Shown in pieces: positions 60,213-64,000 of a DNA stretch of 64,000 nt; the stretch's first letter is position 1, and every line of letters begins with the position of its first letter. Below the pieces are notes generated by a model. That model ran no database searches. It had not been told where the DNA came from and was given only the letters and a program-made list of their open reading frames with translations. Source of the stretch: Tridacna crocea (Eukaryota > Mollusca > Bivalvia > Cardiida > Cardiidae); NCBI GenBank assembly GCA_943736015.1, contig OX031069.1:38164728-38228727 (forward strand), read 5' to 3'. Position numbers and translations under genes: made by a program.

Positions 60213-60523
60213 AACCCTAACAAATTTTAAAGTAAATTCTATAGATCATGAGAATGAAGCCTTTTTGAAACATTGTGAGAAAAATGAGAAAATGCTCCTT
60301 TACATTACAATAATAAATTTTATCAGTCAACAGAAAGAAGCTTTTGAAAACATTATGGGGAAAGGAGAAAATCCTGGTAACCAGCATTTTCTCCTTTTTC
60401 CACATTGTTTTCTATTCTATCAAAGCAAACTTCCATAATTTGAGAAACTTTTGAGTTATTTTTCTTCAAATACCTTCAATTTGGACATGTTTTATTTTTT
60501 GTTGTTGTAAGGTAAAGGGTCAA
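60213..60523 (+). mobile_element. A element A46 with duplicated left part
   Basis: A first decayed piece (GAATGAAGCCTTTTTGAAAC, GAGAAAATGCTCCTTTACAT) is followed by a second core with good pairing (GGAGAAAATCCTGGTAACCA). Right end TAAGGTAAAGGGTCAA. Confidence 0.75.
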
Positions 60524-60639
60524 ATGTACTGAATGACTTAAACCCATTCAACATAAATAGATTCATCCAGATAAGCCCACCCCATCACACTGGACACAAA
60601 AGGGAGAGCAGGTTTCATGAAAGTGAGAATTTCATGCAG

Positions 60640-60885
60640 TTAACCCTTAACCACGCTATACAATACTTTTTTTATGATGTCCGCACCTATGTAAAAGGGT
60701 TTAAAAACAATGTTGAAAAGGGAGGAAATGCTGGTGACCAAGATTTTCCACTTTTCCCCCACAATGTTTTTAACCCTTTCAAAGAAAAGTCTCTAATTTG
60801 TGTAACAATTAAATTGTCATCTTCATTTGCTTTCAAATTTAGGCCAGTCTAAAATTTTGAAGTGGGGTACAAAATTCGAGGGTTG
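60640..60885 (+). mobile_element. decayed A element A47
   Basis: TTAACCCTTAACCACGCTAT start, core GGAGGAAATGCTGGTGACCA with CACTTTTCCCCCACAATG, right part GGCCAGTCTAAAATTTTGAA. Confidence 0.7.
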
Positions 60886-60951
60886 ACAATAACAACAAAT
60901 CCCAAGCCTTGCATGCTTTGGACACTGAGTAAATACATGAAACTATTTGTC

Positions 60952-61173
60952 TTAACCCTTTACCACACAATGCTCACTTTTAATGACCCTAAAAAGAAGA
61001 CTTTTAAAAACATTGTCAGAAAAGGAGAAAATGCTGGTAACCAGCATTATTTCCTTTTACCACAATATTTTTTACCCTTCCTAACCCAAACTTCAGTTTT
61101 TCAGTCACAATTATTTTGTCATCTGGTCCTTTTTCGAATTTGGACTAGTCTAAAATTTTCTTGTTTGGTAAAC
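60952..61173 (+). mobile_element. A-family MITE A48
   Basis: TTAACCCTTTACCACACAAT start; core GCTGGTAACCAGCATTATTT, imperfect at right; end TTTTCTTGTTTGGTAAAC runs straight into A49. Confidence 0.85.
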
Positions 61174-61290
61174 AAAATTTTAGACTGGTCTAAATTGAAA
61201 GCATGTGAAGATGACAAAAGTAAATCAAACATTGAAAATTTGTTTCAAAGTAAGGTAGAAAACATTGTGGGAAAAGGAGAAATTCATATT
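61170..61290 (-). mobile_element. A element fragment A49
   Basis: AAACAAAATTTTAGACTGGT to TTGTGGGAAAAGGAGAAATT: left half and first core arm only, fused head-on to A48. Confidence 0.75.
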
Positions 61291-61879
61291 TTGTACTGTC
61301 TTGCCAATCTATGAGGAAAAAGAAGGGTTGGTAAGCCAGGAGTCTTGGGTTTGATCTACATTTGAGGCTTCAAGTTTTATTTGGGATTGTTTTTGCCATG
61401 GGTATTGAACTTGAAATCCTAGCTTGAGATCTAATAGTACCAATCACAAAAGAGGTCTATCAGCGATACGTCATTCAAAGAAGCTATCCGATTGGTTAGT
61501 CCAGGGATCTTAAATTCACATGTACAATCCCACTGGTTAGTTGTTTATGCGTTGTAAAGTGGAAGTCGGTCCGAATGACGTCATGTTAGTAGCTTTCGAT
61601 TGGCTTACAATAGGTACGGTTTATTTGTTGCTCTAGCAACGTGATTGTATCAATGAATTGATCCAAAGTATTTTGCATTTGTTAAAAACGATGCTTTTAA
61701 AGAATTCGATTTCATTCCTGCTAGAAACTTGAAGTTTCTTCTAACTGTTCTGATTAAATGTACAATGGTCTCACAATTATTTTGTTCTAATGCACTCAAG
61801 AAGTATCAAACTATTTGAAAGGCATTTTGATAATGCTGTTCAGAGGCATTTGCAGCAAGCTGCCGAGCACTGACATATG
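61291..61879. other. spacer, nothing recognised
   Basis: No exon-like frame or repeat identified. Confidence 0.4.
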
Positions 61880-62075
61880 AAGGTGAGAATGAAGCCTATA
61901 GAAAACATTGTGGGAAAAGGAGAAAATACTTGCAACCAGCATTTTCTCCTTTTCCTACAATATTTTCAACCCTATCAATCACAAATCATGCTAAGAAGAC
62001 TTAATCAAATTTTATTCTCTGCAGATGCTTTGAATATAGTCAAGTCTAAAGATTTGTCCTTTGGTAAAGAGTTAA
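61880..62075 (+). mobile_element. A element A50, left end missing
   Basis: It starts at GAATGAAGCCTATAGAAAAC. The core is nearly perfect with a mismatch at the centre (ACTTGCAACCAGCA). Right end GGTAAAGAGTTAA. Confidence 0.85.
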
Positions 62076-62177
62076 TGGGCAGGTAACCACAAAAAAAGTT
62101 TTGACATATTTATTCCTTTTCATAATAGAAATTTTCTAGAAGCAACTGTAGCCGGGCATAGGCGCCCACATGTCAAT

Positions 62178-62445
62178 GTTTTCAAAAGCCTCCCTTATGG
62201 TCGATTATAAAAAGCATTGCTTGTTATAGGATTAACCCTTTACCAAATTACAAAATTTTAGACTGTTCCAAACTGGAAGCTTTTGCAGATGACAAAAGTA
62301 GTGCCACTTAAAAATGGACATTTGTTCTGGAATTCATGGAAACAATGTGGGAAAAGGAGAAAATGCTGGGTACCAGCATTTTTTCCTTATCAACAAAGTT
62401 TTCACAAAAATCTCTTTCTGAGAAGCATGAAAACCCAAGTTAAAC
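62178..62445 (-). mobile_element. A fragment A51 and MITE A52
   Basis: A right-end piece (TTTTCAAAAGCCTCCCTTAT to TATAGGATTAA, 62178-62235) shares TTAA with A52 (TTAACCCTTTACCAAATTAC). A52 has core GCTGGGTACCAGCATTTTTT and a right part AGAAGCATGAAAACCCAAGT. Confidence 0.78.
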
Positions 62446-62775
62446 AGCCCCCCCCCCCCCTTCCCACACACACACAACCAACTTGGGGCTGCTGCATTCC
62501 ATTTTTGGGCTTAAAAGAGGCAGATAGATTCTGAGAGGATCTTTGACAGTTGGAACTTGTGCAGTATGAAAAAAACATCTCCATTTCCTTCCTTTATTTC
62601 CATAAATAATAAACTTCAAACAATAACAAATATAATATTACTGGATTTTATCACAATAACCTCCCTTGTCCTCGATGTAGCATTATACATTTATTCTTTT
62701 TCTAAGCAAGAAGTTTCACTTGTCCAGATGTAAAGTATTTGCATGTGACAACTAATTTGCATTTAACTACCCTAA
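62446..62775. other. spacer with C-run
   Basis: Poly-C tract at 62449-62460 with CACACACACA; the rest shows nothing recognisable. Confidence 0.45.
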
Positions 62776-63010
62776 TTAACTCTTTACCACACAATACCGA
62801 CTTTTGATGCTCCTGGAAAAAAAGCCTTAGAAATCATTGTAGGAACAGAAGAAAATGGTAATAGCTGGTAACCAGCATCTTCTCCTTTTCCCACAATGTT
62901 TTCTACTCTATTAAAGAAAAATTACACCATTTCAGCCACACTGGAATTGTTGTCTGCAAATGCTTTAAATTTGGACAAGGCTAAAAATTTGTCTTTTGGT
63001 AAAGGGTTAA
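62776..63010 (+). mobile_element. A-family MITE A53
   Basis: Complete, TTAACTCTTTACCACACAAT to GGTAAAGGGTTAA. The core has a small left insertion (GAAAATGGTAATAGCTGGTA). Confidence 0.88.
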
Positions 63011-63017
63011 AAAGGTG

Positions 63018-63092
63018 GGAAACATTCTGATTACCTGTATTTTCTCTTTTTCTTACGATGTTTTCAAAAACATTCTAAATCAAGGTTGTTAA
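63018..63092 (-). mobile_element. A fragment A54
   Basis: AACATTCTGATTACCTGTAT to AATCAAGGTTGTTAA: second core arm and right end only; shares TTAA with A55. Confidence 0.65.
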
Positions 63093-63323
63093 CCCTTTTC
63101 CCCATACCACATAATCTGGAATTTTAACGACCCTATGGGAGAAGCCTTTGGAAAATATTATGGGTAAAGGAGAAAATGCTGGTTACCAGCATTTTCTCCT
63201 TTCCCACAATGTTTTCTTTCCCTTCAAAAACAAAAATCATCCTTTCAGTTACATTTAATTTGTCGTCTGCAATTTTTTTGAATTTGGACCTGTCTAAATT
63301 TTTGTTGTTTGGTAAAGAGTTGA
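63089..63323 (+). mobile_element. A-family MITE A55
   Basis: TTAACCCTTTTCCCCATACC to GGTAAAGAGTTGA. Core centre GGTTACC is opposite to most plus copies. Confidence 0.87.
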
Positions 63324-63626
63324 CACACAATCTGGAGTTTTAACGACCCAAGATAAGGGATTTTCGAAAACATTGCGGAAAAACGAGAAAATGCTGGTCA
63401 CCAGCAATTTCTTCTGTTTTCACAATGTTTTCCATCCTTTCAAAGACATGTGTCATACTTTGTGGGAAAAGGAGAAAATGCTGTTCACCTGCATTTTCTC
63501 CTTTTTCCACAATGTTTTCCACCCTTTCAAAGACATCTGGCATACTTTGTTCTACATTTATTTTTTCATCTTCAAATACTTCCAATTTGGATGAGCTTAA
63601 AATTTTGCTGAATGGTAAAGAGTTAA
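63321..63626 (+). mobile_element. A element A56 with two hairpin cores
   Basis: The left TTAA end is lost (GACACACAATCTGGAG). The block CACAATGTTTTCCAYCCTTT to AAGACATSTGKCATACTTTG is duplicated together with a core, giving two successive palindromes (centres GGTCACC and GTTCACC). Right end GGTAAAGAGTTAA. Confidence 0.85.
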
Positions 63627-63629
63627 GAC

Positions 63630-63837
63630 TTAACCCTTTACCACACAATCACGACTTTTAACGACCCTAAGAAAGATACTTTTTGAAAATGCTGATAACC
63701 AGCATTTTCTCCTTTTCCCAAAATTTTTTCTATCCTTCTCAAACCAAATTTTAATATTTCAGTCACATTTATTTCGTCTTCTGCAAATGCTTTCAATGTG
63801 GACCAGCCTATATTTTTGTCATTTGGTAAAGACTTAA
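63630..63837 (+). mobile_element. A element A57, first arm deleted
   Basis: TTAACCCTTTACCACACAAT to GGTAAAGACTTAA. Between CTTTTTGAAA and ATGCTGATAACCAGC the first arm is gone, the same class of deletion as A17. Confidence 0.88.
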
Positions 63838-63904
63838 GACAGAAATTTCTCTCTTACACTTTTCAGATCACCATTGTGTGATGCCATTAATATACCGATA
63901 CTTA

Positions 63905-64000
63905 TTAAACCTCTATCACACAGCAAAATCTGAGACCAGTCGGAATTGAAAGCATTTGCAGATGACAATTTCAATGTGGCTCATATCAAATGGTTCTTCT
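63905..64000 (-). mobile_element. A element A58, cut by the window edge
   Basis: TTAAACCTCTATCACACAGC start, AAAGCATTTGCAGATGACAA and TTTCAATGTGGCTCATATCA; core beyond the window. Confidence 0.8.

Overview
This window looks like nuclear DNA of a lophotrochozoan animal, most probably a bivalve mollusc. The reasons are a spliced ferroportin gene with GT-AG introns, an AT-rich repeat-crowded intergenic landscape, tRNA-derived SINEs, an I/Nimb-type LINE, and palindromic repeat families of the kind common in bivalve genomes. No prokaryotic, organellar or viral gene was recognised.

Two host gene loci are visible, both on the + strand. At 1987-2457 lies what appears to be the last coding exon of an unidentified gene (Ser/Thr/Pro/Gln-rich tail ending in a short basic helix). 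From 34664 to 47628 seven exons encode 536 residues of a ferroportin-type iron exporter (SLC40A family). Only the N-terminal exon is missing; it was not found in the window. The residues matching the human hepcidin-contact cysteine C326 and the metal ligands H43 and H507 are replaced by G, W and K.

Almost everything else is mobile or repeat-derived. The dominant component is a family (called A here) of about 230-bp non-autonomous elements. They are flanked by TTAA, have TTAACYCWTTACC-type terminal inverted repeats, and carry a 67-nt, practically loopless palindrome in the middle. About 60 intact or decayed copies in both orientations fill roughly a fifth of the window, including most ferroportin introns. 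Relatives with different palindromes (C and D) share the same ends. Other families are: B (palindrome around GATCAGACTGCAC), E (palindromic CAGCCTG repeats), F (about 440 bp with a 133-bp hairpin), G (about 550 bp, TTAAAGGTGG ends), T (long elements with AGCTCACCTGAG or AGCTCCACTGG ends and internal unit repeats), tRNA-derived SINEs, and an element at 57484-58554 with an 8-bp target duplication.

Region by region: 1-12.7 kb is mostly A/C/E elements, the unknown exon, a T element, a SINE-like insertion nested in an A element, and an AAC-rich array. 13-18 kb has a large hairpin, an 813-bp tandem duplication, a second T element and a tRNA-SINE. 18-27 kb is sparse AT-rich DNA with B, F and G elements and a 5S-like hairpin locus. 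27.5-29.9 kb is a 2.4-kb inverted duplication with 1106-bp arms, carrying two copies of a zinc-finger gene fragment. 30-34.6 kb is repeats and a decayed transposase. 34.6-47.6 kb is ferroportin. 48.4-54.9 kb is a complete, apparently uninterrupted LINE inserted into a D element with an 11-bp target duplication. 55-64 kb is a dense A-element field with the 8-bp-TSD element and a degenerate satellite.
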